Shown here: in pieces, positions 44,132 through 52,416 of the stretch
How positions within the stretch are numbered: position 1 is the first letter of the stretch
Layout of the letters: each line of letters starts with the position of its first letter
Assembly: GCA_009911305.1 (NCBI GenBank)
Contig: QXXC01000010.1
Location: 1-64,000, forward strand
Reading direction: 5' to 3'
Length of the DNA stretch: 64,000 bases
From: Clostridiaceae bacterium
GTDB taxonomy: Bacteria; Bacillota; Clostridia; Lachnospirales; Lachnospiraceae
Position numbers and translations under genes: made by a program
The notes under the pieces: model-generated
What the model saw: the letters and a program-made list of their open reading frames with translations, nothing else
Databases searched by the model: none
Told to the model about the DNA's origin: nothing

Positions 44132-45854
44132 ATGCTCCCGCCGTTCCCGGCCCGTCCTGCTTCCAGCTCCCGTCTGTCCCCATGCGCAGCAGGGCAGACA
44201 CCGCTTCCTCATCGCTCATCTGCGTCATCCACTCCGGGGATGAGCCTGTCTCGTCCAGCTCCTCCAGGAGGTTCCTGAGCCTCGTATTTCCTGCCCCGGC
44301 CGTCTTCTTGGCCTCCGGCCTCCCATGTCTCCCGGATTTCTTTCCCGCCGCCTCCGGCGCAGGCTTTTGCTGCGCTTTATCGTTTTCTTTTTCTCTTTTT
44401 TTACCGCCGGCCGCCCCAGGCATCGTCATCGGCGCGCCTTTTTTATCCTGCTTTTTGTCCTGTTTCTTGTCCTTCGGCCCCTTTTCTGCAAAGAATCCGC
44501 CGTCCCAGAAGGATTGGGTTCCATTGACGATACAGCCCAGAATCCGGGTTCCGGACTTATCCAGCTTTTCAATCGACTTCTGGATCTCATAGAGCGTCAC
44601 CATATCATACCGCACCACAAAGAGTACCACGGATGCAATCCGGTTCAGGCTTAAGGTATCCGAATCCCGTCCGACCGGCGGCGCGTCGATGAGCACATAT
44701 TCATAGTCCCCGGAAATGCTGCTGATGAAATCAAACAGCACCTGATCCATGGGGATTGCGCTTCGTTCCAGCACGGTCGGAAGAAAATCCAGGCAGCCGG
44801 TCAGGGAAATGACAGCCTCCTGGGGCGTCGCCTCCCCCTTATACAGAGCATTCAGGGAATGGCTGTAATCCACTGCATCCAGAAAAAGCCCGCCAAGGCT
44901 TGGATTTCTCGTATCCAGATCCAATAAAAGCACCTTTTTTCCCATATCCGAAAGATGGATCGCGAGATTGGCAGACACAGCGGTCTTCCCCTCCCCGTCC
45001 TCTGAGGAGGTGATGTAAAGACAATGGGTTTCTTCCTTTGACCCCAGAAGATTTTGAAGAATATACGCCGAGGACGCAAAATTCTGCTCTGCCGGAGAGC
45101 TCTTCGCGCCATCCTTTACCAGAATTCCCCGCCCTTTCTGGAAAAACCAGTCGTCTCTCGGGATGGTTCCGATTGTTTCAAGCCCCAGGATATCCTCCAC
45201 ATCGTTCAGATTTAGCAGTGTAGGCCGCATGATCAGATCCAGGACCGCAATGCCGATTCCCATCAAAAAGCCTGCAATAATCAGAAATCCCCACAGATTG
45301 GAGTACATGCTCCCGCTCATCAGATACACGGCCGAAGGCGCATCGATCACAGAAACCGCTCCGATCATCAGCGTCTCCGGGAGGATGGCCTTTGCCGCGT
45401 CCAGGATCCCGCTCAGCAGGCGGATTCCCTCATCCCCGTTGTTCCAGCGCAGCGTCATTTCCAGAATCTGTGTGTCGTGATAGCGGGAAATCTCCAGGAG
45501 ATCCCGTATCGTCTTCGGATCCGCATTTAACAGACCGGCCCGGGAGGCGGCATCCGTAAGGAGGCGGTCGCTTCGGAGCACATATTCCGCTGCATCAACC
45601 ATATCCTGGGCCAGATAAAAATCATTGGGGTTAAAGTATTCGGAATTTCCTGTAAAGGTCCCTGCCGCAGACTGGGATGTGACCGCAGCCGAGCAGGTAA
45701 TCTCATAATTCATATGTTTTCCACGGATATAGGTGAGCCCATTTAACGCGATCCCCAGGCCAAGCCCCACAAAGGACAGGGCCAGCACCCACTTCCAGCG
45801 CTTGGCGACCGCGTACAGAAGATCACCGATCCGGATCTGTATTCCATCATTCAT
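44100..45854 (-). CDS. Wzz/BY-kinase fusion (polysaccharide chain-length and tyrosine kinase)
   Basis: Protein of 584 residues. The N-terminal part is a Wzz-like region with two membrane spans (about 22-41 and 185-205). The C-terminal kinase has Walker A variant SSEDGEGKTAVSANLA, Walker A' VLLLDLDTRNPSLGG and VLIDAPPVGRDSD. The tail after about 460 is Lys/Glu/Gly-rich (KDKKQDKKQDKKGAP) and lacks the usual Tyr cluster. Wzz and kinase in one chain is usual for Gram-negatives and also found in clostridia. It probably controls assembly by ATP and phosphorylation cycles. Confidence 0.88.
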   Translation of the reverse strand: MNDGIQIRIGDLLYAVAKRWKWVLALSFVGLGLGIALNGLTYIRGKHMNYEITCSAAVTSQSAAGTFTGNSEYFNPNDFYLAQDMVDAAEYVLRSDRLLTDAASRAGLLNADPKTIRDLLEISRYHDTQILEMTLRWNNGDEGIRLLSGILDAAKAILPETLMIGAVSVIDAPSAVYLMSGSMYSNLWGFLIIAGFLMGIGIAVLDLIMRPTLLNLNDVEDILGLETIGTIPRDDWFFQKGRGILVKDGAKSSPAEQNFASSAYILQNLLGSKEETHCLYITSSEDGEGKTAVSANLAIHLSDMGKKVLLLDLDTRNPSLGGLFLDAVDYSHSLNALYKGEATPQEAVISLTGCLDFLPTVLERSAIPMDQVLFDFISSISGDYEYVLIDAPPVGRDSDTLSLNRIASVVLFVVRYDMVTLYEIQKSIEKLDKSGTRILGCIVNGTQSFWDGGFFAEKGPKDKKQDKKQDKKGAPMTMPGAAGGKKREKENDKAQQKPAPEAAGKKSGRHGRPEAKKTAGAGNTRLRNLLEELDETGSSPEWMTQMSDEEAVSALLRMGTDGSWKQDGPGTAGAYEREESDQTE

Positions 45855-45858
45855 ATGT

Positions 45859-47541
45859 TTACTCTCTGTCCTCTTGTTCTGCCTGCTTCAGAGCTGCGGC
45901 ATCCTTCCTGCGCCATTTCACGGCCGTCTTCACCAGGAAAACGATCAGCAGGATCAGCAGAGCCAGTCCGGCAGCCGCCCCGGCAACTGCCGCCGCGCTC
46001 ATCCAGGTAATGACAGATATATGTAAGGTCTGGATCTCTTTGCTGTCCGTCACCTGGAGGTCATAACGTTTCTCTGGATCCCTGTTTTTCACCACATAAT
46101 AGGAACCCTCTTTAAGATCCGTAAAGAGAAGCTCATTTCCACTGGTCTCCCAGGAAAAGAGCAGGTGATCCCCGCTGTCATAAAGATCCAGAGCCACATC
46201 CGGAATACCGCTTCCGAGCACTGCGTCCACCGCTCCTATGGCCACTCTCAGCATCCGGTTGGAGAGTTCCAATGTCGTCTGCGGCTGGCCGTCGATCCGG
46301 CCGTTGTCCTCCACGGTTATCCTGTGATCCGTTTCGTCAGCTCTGTAATTCCCGGGAGCCGTTTTCTGTACAATATGGTAGACTGCGTTCTTATCCAGAT
46401 CCGTAAGCACAAAAGCGCCCTGGCTGTCGGTGTACATGGTTTCTTTCAGAGTGGGATCCCCCTCTTTTGTCACCAGAAATCCGGCGCCTTCCACCATTTG
46501 CTCCGGAAAGAGCTCATCAGACAGGCAGACACGGATTCTGGTTTTTTCGGTCCCGATCTCGCAGAGTCCGGGCTCCGTGTCGGTCTTTCTCTCCACAACG
46601 GCCTGCGCTTCCTCCTCTATGCCGGCATAATACGGCGGGATTCGGTCCTGCCTCAGGATATAGTTTCCCAGATACAGTTCCCCGCTCTCGCCGTAGCCAC
46701 TGGAATCACAGGTAATCCTCTCAACCGTCTGGCCTCTGCCAAACCTCACCGTCCCGTCCAGGGTCCGGATATCCTCTGCTGCGATCACCTCAAACACGCC
46801 GTCTCCCACGCCCGTCCCGTTCTGCGCGTCCGTCACCTGAATCCGGATCACATTTTTCGACGGAAACACCGGGATCTGTACCAGGAAGGGCGCCGGCCAG
46901 TCATAGAGCTCTGCGATCTCAAAATACTGATTATTTGCGGGATCATAGCCGTCCGGGGCCGTCAGGCCGCGAAAGTAATACGTCCCCTTCCAAATCTTTT
47001 CCGGAAGGTAGAAGATCCCCTCACTGGTTGTTGCAAACGTCCGATAGGAAATTTTTTCCGGATAATACGTGTTCAGGATCTGGAGCGTTCCGTTGGACTC
47101 ATACAGTTCAAATTCCACATTCTCTGCCTTAACGATCCGTCCTGTCTCCCCATCGATCAGTTCTGCAAGAACCGCTGATTTTACACCATCGTCTCCCGGG
47201 CCATAGCCGTCGCCGCCGTCGTCATGGCCGTCGCCGTTTCCATCGTCATCGCCTTCCTCGTTGTCTTCGCCTTCCCCGTCATCGTCCCCTTCTTCCTCAT
47301 CCACACCGTCGCCCTCCAATTCCCCGACGCCGCCTGTCTCCAGAATATCCCCCTGCTCCTCCTCAGCCAAAGCCTCCGTTGACGGCTCCATTGCGTCAAA
47401 CAGAGACGGCGTATACAAAAGATACAGCCCCAAAAGAGCGACCAGGAGCATCAGGATAAAGACCAGGCCGGTCATAAGGTCAGTGGCAGGCTGCCAGAAA
47501 TTGTATTCTCCATCACGTCCCGGTTTCCTGAATCGGTTCAT
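45859..47541 (-). CDS. MotB-like membrane protein with acidic linker and Cna-B-like domains
   Basis: Protein of 560 residues. The N-terminus FWQPATDLMTGLVFILMLL matches the stator signature W..(A)xDLMT followed by a membrane span (about 22-47), with Asp21 where MotB/ZorB carry the ion-binding Asp. Residues 55-120 are a Glu/Asp/Gly linker. Then come four prealbumin/Cna-B-like beta units (for example GAFVLTDLDKNAVYHIVQKT, ELLFTDLKEGSYYVVKN) and a second span plus basic tail (about 520-545). No OmpA/peptidoglycan domain is present. It is transcribed 68 bp after the MotA-EAL gene. Confidence 0.75.
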   Translation of the reverse strand: MNRFRKPGRDGEYNFWQPATDLMTGLVFILMLLVALLGLYLLYTPSLFDAMEPSTEALAEEEQGDILETGGVGELEGDGVDEEEGDDDGEGEDNEEGDDDGNGDGHDDGGDGYGPGDDGVKSAVLAELIDGETGRIVKAENVEFELYESNGTLQILNTYYPEKISYRTFATTSEGIFYLPEKIWKGTYYFRGLTAPDGYDPANNQYFEIAELYDWPAPFLVQIPVFPSKNVIRIQVTDAQNGTGVGDGVFEVIAAEDIRTLDGTVRFGRGQTVERITCDSSGYGESGELYLGNYILRQDRIPPYYAGIEEEAQAVVERKTDTEPGLCEIGTEKTRIRVCLSDELFPEQMVEGAGFLVTKEGDPTLKETMYTDSQGAFVLTDLDKNAVYHIVQKTAPGNYRADETDHRITVEDNGRIDGQPQTTLELSNRMLRVAIGAVDAVLGSGIPDVALDLYDSGDHLLFSWETSGNELLFTDLKEGSYYVVKNRDPEKRYDLQVTDSKEIQTLHISVITWMSAAAVAGAAAGLALLILLIVFLVKTAVKWRRKDAAALKQAEQEDRE

Positions 47542-47609
47542 TGCTTTATCCTCCTGCTTATCTGCTGCGGGTCACAGCCCGCCTGAAAAGCCGCCGTTGT
47601 ACACAGCCG

Positions 47610-49262
47610 TCACTTCTGAATCCGCGCGCGGCCCCGCAAACGCCCTGCTGAAAAGGGCTTTTTACTGCGGACAACGCGCCGTGTGTCCTGAGGTTCAGGC
47701 TTTGCGCTCATCTGGGTCACAAACTCATCTGTCACCATAGGCTTTGAAAAATAGAAGCCCTGTCCCTCTGTACAGCCGCATTTTCTGAGCGCAACCAACT
47801 GTTCCATGTTCTCGATCCCCTCTGCCGTCACAGTCAGATTCAGCTTTCTGGCCTGTTCAAAGATACTGGCCAGAGCCTCTGTCTGGCTGCTCACATCAAA
47901 ATAGCGCAGATCCAGCTTAAGCCCGCTGGCATTGATGCGCCCCACCGTCTCCAGAGACAGATAGTCGCCGCGAAAACCATCCACGATTACGCGGAAGCCC
48001 TTGTGCTGCAGGCTGCTTTCCACCTCAAAGGCCGCGCCGTGCGTCTGAAGATAGGCATTCTCAGCGATATCGATCTCCAGATAACGGGGAGGAATCCGGT
48101 ATTTCTCCAGAATCTCAGCAAAAAAACCTGCCACGTCAATGGCCAGAATATCCGTCTTCGTGACATTGACCGAGATGGGCACCGGGCGTATCCCGGTGTC
48201 AATCCACTGGCGGATCAGCCTGCAGACCTCTTCCCATATGTACTGATCCAGCTTCGCGATATACCCGTTATTTTCCAGCACCGGAATAAACACAGACGGC
48301 GACAGAATCCCCAGCGTTTTATGCTTCCACCGCACCAATGCCTCTGCCCCGATGATCTTCCGGCTTTTCAGCTCATATCTGGGCTGGAGATAAAAGATAA
48401 ATTCCCTGTTTTTAAGGCCCTCCAGGATCTGGGGCATCAGGATCTGTTCGTTCTCACCCCTTCCCCCGTCCGTGTAAGCAGGATTCTGGGTATTGGAAAG
48501 GGAAAATCCCTTATTCTTGGGAATCCGGCTCAAAAGCTCTATGACCTGGCGCGCCTCCCGGTATTCCCGGTAACGCTTCTGCTCCTCTACGGTTGGTATC
48601 ACATATCTGTGGAAGCCCATTGCAAATATCCCCAGCTCCCGGTTCATCACATTATAGAGGACATTATAAAAAATATTGAACAGGATAGACAAAATCACAC
48701 CGACAATAGACGTATAGAATGCGGTATCAATCCCCGCAAGAATCTGCTGGACGCTTGAAAGAGCCGCTTCCACGGTTCCAAACCCGATCTCACGGATGCC
48801 CAGGATCAGGCCCACGAAGGTTCCCAGGATACCGATGCCGGTCATGATCCCCGGTATCTGCATAATCACCCCGCGCCAGCTCATGAGCCCTAAAATGTCC
48901 TCATTGATATATTCTTCGATATCGCTAAGGATCTGCCCTGACTCCTTCTGGCCCTGAACCTTATCCCGGTATTCCCGAAAGAGCCCGTCCAGCGTTTTCT
49001 GACGGAAAAATTTCTCCTGCTGCGCAATCGCCAGCCATGGGGAATCGGTCTGAACCTCCTCTGCCCGCCGGACGCTTTTCTGACCGTTTTCCAGGCCGAT
49101 GGCAAAGCGGATCACCGGGAACAGGCCCCAAAACATCCCCCCTGCCGTCAGCAGACACATGAAAGCAACGATAATCATGGAAAGCACATCCGGTGCAAAC
49201 GCCGCCAGCACACCCCCGCACATGAGGATGATCACGGCAAGTAAATAATAAAAGCGCTTCAT
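47610..49262 (-). CDS. MotA/TolQ/ExbB-type channel fused to a degenerate EAL domain
   Basis: Protein of 550 residues. Membrane spans lie near 6-27, 28-50, 132-157 (GIMTGIGILGTFVGLILGI) and 175-203 (GIDTAFYTSIVGVILSI), the MotA/ExbB layout with a polar last span. Residues 275-520 are an EAL domain: E307 (AEALVRW), N366 (SVNVT), E396 (LEIDIAEN), K449, E481 (AEGIEN) and Q501 are kept, but the DDFG motif reads DGFR (428-431), losing a metal-binding Asp. A c-di-GMP receptor rather than phosphodiesterase is likely. It sits between the diguanylate cyclase and the MotB-like gene. Confidence 0.85.
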   Translation of the reverse strand: MKRFYYLLAVIILMCGGVLAAFAPDVLSMIIVAFMCLLTAGGMFWGLFPVIRFAIGLENGQKSVRRAEEVQTDSPWLAIAQQEKFFRQKTLDGLFREYRDKVQGQKESGQILSDIEEYINEDILGLMSWRGVIMQIPGIMTGIGILGTFVGLILGIREIGFGTVEAALSSVQQILAGIDTAFYTSIVGVILSILFNIFYNVLYNVMNRELGIFAMGFHRYVIPTVEEQKRYREYREARQVIELLSRIPKNKGFSLSNTQNPAYTDGGRGENEQILMPQILEGLKNREFIFYLQPRYELKSRKIIGAEALVRWKHKTLGILSPSVFIPVLENNGYIAKLDQYIWEEVCRLIRQWIDTGIRPVPISVNVTKTDILAIDVAGFFAEILEKYRIPPRYLEIDIAENAYLQTHGAAFEVESSLQHKGFRVIVDGFRGDYLSLETVGRINASGLKLDLRYFDVSSQTEALASIFEQARKLNLTVTAEGIENMEQLVALRKCGCTEGQGFYFSKPMVTDEFVTQMSAKPEPQDTRRVVRSKKPFSAGRLRGRARIQK

Positions 49263-49298
49263 ATTCCCGCATCCCTTCTGGTTTTAACCAAATCTTCC

Positions 49299-49874
49299 CT
49301 ATCCATGTATGTAAAATCCATCTTTTCCCTCTTCCTTTACACGATACAGACGTCTGCACGCTTCATCCGCAAGGTCTTCATACCTGGTTCCGTCCTCCGG
49401 CGCGATCACAATCCCGATGCTGCAGGAAATGCGGACGTTCTTCTCTTTGAACCTGTGTATCCGCTTCATTCTGCGCCAGAGCCGTTTTGCAATCTTTTTG
49501 ACATAACCCCGATAGCGTATGCCGTGCAGATAAATGATAAATTCATCACCGCCCACTCTGCCGACAAAGTCGCTCATTCTCGTCTCCTCCTTCAGAATAC
49601 GCGCTGCCTCAGCCAGCAGCCTGTCCCCAAAAGAGTGTCCGTATCTGTCATTTATCTCCTTAAAATCATCCAGATTCAGAAGCAGAAGCGCCGCATGGTT
49701 CCCGCACTGCTCCATATCGTTCTCTGCACGCTCCTTAAATGCCCTCTGGTTCAGGAGCCCGGTCAGGGGATCCGCCGAAGCATGATCCAGGATTTCCTTA
49801 TCTTCCTGTATCTCTCCTTTTCCCTGTCTGTACAGCTTCCCTGAATTCTCCGCAGTCCATAAAAAATCGTTCAT
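49299..49874 (-). CDS. diguanylate cyclase (GGDEF)
   Basis: Protein of 191 residues, soluble. A short N-terminus is followed by a complete GGDEF domain: DPLTGLLNQRAF (about 35-46), LLNLDDFKEINDRYGHSFGD and GRVGGDEFII with GGDEF at 108-112. The inhibitory I-site RMSD (99-102) is five residues ahead. It should make c-di-GMP with product inhibition. No sensor domain is present, so activity may be set by expression or a partner. It is the first gene of the polysaccharide operon, 36 bp before the MotA-EAL gene. Confidence 0.93.
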   Translation of the reverse strand: MNDFLWTAENSGKLYRQGKGEIQEDKEILDHASADPLTGLLNQRAFKERAENDMEQCGNHAALLLLNLDDFKEINDRYGHSFGDRLLAEAARILKEETRMSDFVGRVGGDEFIIYLHGIRYRGYVKKIAKRLWRRMKRIHRFKEKNVRISCSIGIVIAPEDGTRYEDLADEACRRLYRVKEEGKDGFYIHG

Positions 49875-49991
49875 CCTTTCCCTTCCTTAGTAAAACTTAA
49901 GCATTAACATAAACATCTCATTTTTTGTCTGTACTTCTCTCTTCCAAAAAATATGATTTCCTCTGCTTTTTGGTTTCCATTTTTTAAATAC

Positions 49992-50040
49992 AAAAACGCA
50001 GCAGGCTCACTCTGCCCTGCCGGGCAAAATGGCCTGCTGC
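49992..50040 (-). terminator. terminator-like hairpin in the leader of the polysaccharide operon
   Basis: GCAGCAGGC / GCCTGCTGC enclosing a second GCCC/GGGC hairpin, followed on the minus strand by GTTTTTGTATTT. It stands between the candidate promoters and the first gene, so transcription of the operon would need read-through or antitermination. Confidence 0.75.
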
Positions 50041-50085
50041 ATCCTGTATTTTATTAAAAAAAAGCGTACTCAAATAGAGGCAGCC

Positions 50086-50174
<89 letters not shown>

Positions 50175-50179
50175 AAAAT

Positions 50180-50209
50180 AGCATACCTCATTTCAGGAAT
50201 ATCTGTCAA
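50180..50209 (-). promoter_or_regulatory. proximal promoter of the polysaccharide operon
   Basis: TTGACA and TATGCT on the minus strand with 18 bp between. Transcription would begin near 50173, inside the edge of the CTGT tract. Confidence 0.65.
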
Positions 50210-50256
50210 TCCTTTACTGCTTTTTTCGCATATTTTTCGCATATTTCAATTCGTAA

Positions 50257-50285
50257 ATTATATCAGTCATTTGTATTTTTGTCTA
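50257..50285 (-). promoter_or_regulatory. distal promoter of the polysaccharide operon
   Basis: TAGACA and TATAAT on the minus strand with 17 bp between; start near 50250, reading through the whole tract and the terminator-like hairpin. Confidence 0.65.
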
Positions 50286-50417
50286 TACGTTTGTGATTTT
50301 TGTCACAATCATTTCCATGGTTGATATAACCATCACGAACAGCTATAATGAATCCTGACTGGATGGAATATATCAGGATTGAAACGCAATTCTGCCCATG
50401 AAAGAGAGGAACCGGCC

Positions 50418-51314
50418 ATGCAGGAAAGCAGATTATTTAAGATCGTATACTACTTACTGGATAAAGGACAGGCTACCGCCCCGGAACTGGCAGAAAAGCT
50501 TGAAGTATCTGTCCGGACGATTTACAGAGATATCGACGCCTTAAGCGGAGCAGGCATTCCCGTTTACGCGGAAGCCGGAAGAAACGGCGGTATCCGCTTA
50601 ATGAATGATTTTGTCCTGAACCGGGCCGTGCTGTCAGACAGGGAAAAACAGGAAATCCTCACGGCATTGCAGATCATACATGCCGCCTGGAATGAGGACG
50701 GCAGCCACGCCTTACAGAAGCTTTCCGCCATGTTTCATCTCCACGCGGAAAACTGGCTGGAAGTCGATTTTTCCAGATGGGGCAATACCGGGTCTGATAA
50801 GGAAACCTTTGATCTGCTCAAATCAGCCGTCATCCAGTGCAGAAGCGTCAGAATCCATTATGCAGGCTCTGATGGTACAATAAGCAGACGGATCGTGTAT
50901 CCATACAAACTGGCCTACAAATCAAAAGCATGGTACCTGAAAGCGTTTTGCACAGAAAGGCAGGACATGCGGATATTCAAATTAAACCGCATTTTTGATC
51001 TGGAGATGTTAAACGAACCTTTTACACGCCGCGATGTCCCGGAACCGGCCGGCGCCTCCGGGCAGGACTGTCATCCAGTCACGCTTCGTTTTCCGGCAGA
51101 AATGGCCTACCGCGTTTATGATGAGTTCGATCCGGCGCAGGTGCAGAGACTGGAAAACGGCGATCTCATCGCCTCTGCAGACATGCCGCAGGACGCGTGG
51201 CTGACCGGATTTCTGCTGTCATTCGGAACGCAGGTGGACATCCTCTCACCTGTCTGTCTGAAGGAGGCCATCGCAGAACAGGCCAGACAGATCTATGAAA
51301 AAAATAAATCCTGA
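50418..51314 (+). CDS. YafY-type HTH/WYL-domain transcriptional regulator
   Basis: Protein of 298 residues. The N-terminal HTH_11 (FKIVYYLLDKGQATAPELAE, VRTIYRDIDALSGAGIPVYA) is followed by a WYL domain with AWYLKAFCTERQDMRIFKLN and a C-terminal WCX part. Such regulators often control genes next to them or sense nucleic acids. ATG 50418 has GAGAGGA upstream. It is divergent from the polysaccharide operon and could be its regulator, or control the zinc-ribbon and radical SAM genes downstream. Confidence 0.9.
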   Translation: MQESRLFKIVYYLLDKGQATAPELAEKLEVSVRTIYRDIDALSGAGIPVYAEAGRNGGIRLMNDFVLNRAVLSDREKQEILTALQIIHAAWNEDGSHALQKLSAMFHLHAENWLEVDFSRWGNTGSDKETFDLLKSAVIQCRSVRIHYAGSDGTISRRIVYPYKLAYKSKAWYLKAFCTERQDMRIFKLNRIFDLEMLNEPFTRRDVPEPAGASGQDCHPVTLRFPAEMAYRVYDEFDPAQVQRLENGDLIASADMPQDAWLTGFLLSFGTQVDILSPVCLKEAIAEQARQIYEKNKS

Positions 51315-51405
51315 CAAACAATGTCATGTTATATGTGTTATTCTGAATGTCGTAATCATACAGCAATACACAGACCTTTAACACCACAAAACCGGAGGTA
51401 AGAAA

Positions 51406-51675
51406 ATGGATCAGATGAATCAGAAATTCTGTCAGTGCTGCGGCATGCCCATGGGAGACACGGACGAGCTGTACGGAACCAATGCTGACGGCGGCAAACA
51501 TGACGAATACTGCCAATACTGTTTTCAAAACGGCGAATTTACATTTAAGGGGACGATGGAAGAAATGATCGAGCTGTGCGTCCCGCATATGGCTGCCGCC
51601 AACCCCAATATGACCGAAGAACAGGCAAGAAACGCCATGCGTGAATGGTTCCCGACCTTAAAGCGCTGGAGGTGA
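51406..51675 (+). CDS. small putative zinc-ribbon protein
   Basis: Protein of 89 residues. Cys pairs C-Q-C-C-G-M-P-M (about 9-16) and C-x2-C (EYCQYCFQNGEF) form a zinc ribbon; the family pattern FCQCCGMPMG and ARNAMREWFPTLKRW is recognisable. Cytosolic, role unknown. It follows the WYL regulator by 91 bp and precedes the radical SAM gene by 11 bp; CGGAGG lies ahead of the start. Confidence 0.85.
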   Translation: MDQMNQKFCQCCGMPMGDTDELYGTNADGGKHDEYCQYCFQNGEFTFKGTMEEMIELCVPHMAAANPNMTEEQARNAMREWFPTLKRWR

Positions 51676-51686
51676 GGAAACAGCGC

Positions 51687-52247
51687 ATGCATTTTGTAAC
51701 GGCAAAAGGAATCCTGTCTTCCAAAAACGGAATGAACCTATACCGCGGCTGCACCCACGGATGCATCTACTGTGATTCCAGAAGCAGATGCTATCACATG
51801 GAGCACGCCTTTGAAGACATCGAAGTCAAGGAAAATGCGGTTGACTTATTAGAATACGCCCTCAGGCGCAAGCGGAAAAAATGCATGATTGGCACAGGCT
51901 CCATGACCGTTGTATGGATGACGCCGATTCTGCCGTTTATCAACGATACAAAAGAAAATATTTCCCGTATCCTGGATATGTGCGGGGAGGCAAATGTTTA
52001 CGGCGTTATCTGCTTCGGCATGGGACTGACGCTCCGGGACGGGAACAGGGAGTATTTTAAGGAAAAATATATACGGATATATGGAAATCAGTATGTGGTT
52101 GAAAGTCCGGACAGTTGTTGTTTGATGAAACTGTTTCATCGGACATGCAGGGAACGGGGGATTGTTCATGATAATGAAGAGATATTTCGGTATGTGAATA
52201 GGTTTGAGGAGAAATGCGCTGCAAAGCAGTTGAATTTTTGGGGGTGA
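51687..52247 (+). pseudogene. SPL-family radical SAM protein with two internal in-frame deletions
   Basis: 186 residues, against roughly 280-300 for the family. The start is intact (MHFVTAKGILSSKNGMNLYR, then CTHGCIYCDSR with the CX3CX2C cluster ligands). After CMIGTGSMT the sequence jumps straight to VVWMTPILPFINDT, skipping about 80 residues of the barrel, and after DGNREYF it jumps to KEKYIRIYGNQY, missing about 14. Neither junction shifts the frame. The barrel cannot close normally, so it is probably inactive although still translatable. Confidence 0.75.
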
Positions 52248-52285
52248 GGTTTTCTGCTTTTATCGTGAATGGGCCGCCGGAGACA

Positions 52286-52402
52286 GCGACTATATCCAAC
52301 GGAACCCCGCTCCCGCTCGGAGAAAAGCGCAGCGGTACTAAGCTCGAAAAGACCTCGCTAAGTACCGGCGGTTTTCTACGGGTTCCTTATGGATATAGTC
52401 GC
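52286..52402. repeat. hairpin repeat family 2, inverted copy
   Basis: Arms GCGACTATATCCAACGGAACC and GGTTCCTTATGGATATAGTC plus GC; core is the reverse complement of the 55889 copy (CCGCTCGGAGAAAAGCGCAG, AAGCTCGAAAAGACCTCGCT, GGCGGTTTTCTACGGG). It lies at the 3' end of the radical SAM remnant. Confidence 0.85.
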
Positions 52403-52416
52403 TTCCTGTGATACAT

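Noticed and set aside
45859..49262. Zorya anti-phage system
   Set aside because: The channel pair resembles ZorA/ZorB, but no ZorC/D/E-type effector genes are present and the context is polysaccharide synthesis with c-di-GMP signalling.
47610..49262. Flagellar motor stator genes
   Set aside because: The EAL fusion and Cna-B partner, lack of a peptidoglycan-binding domain and absence of flagellar genes argue against it.
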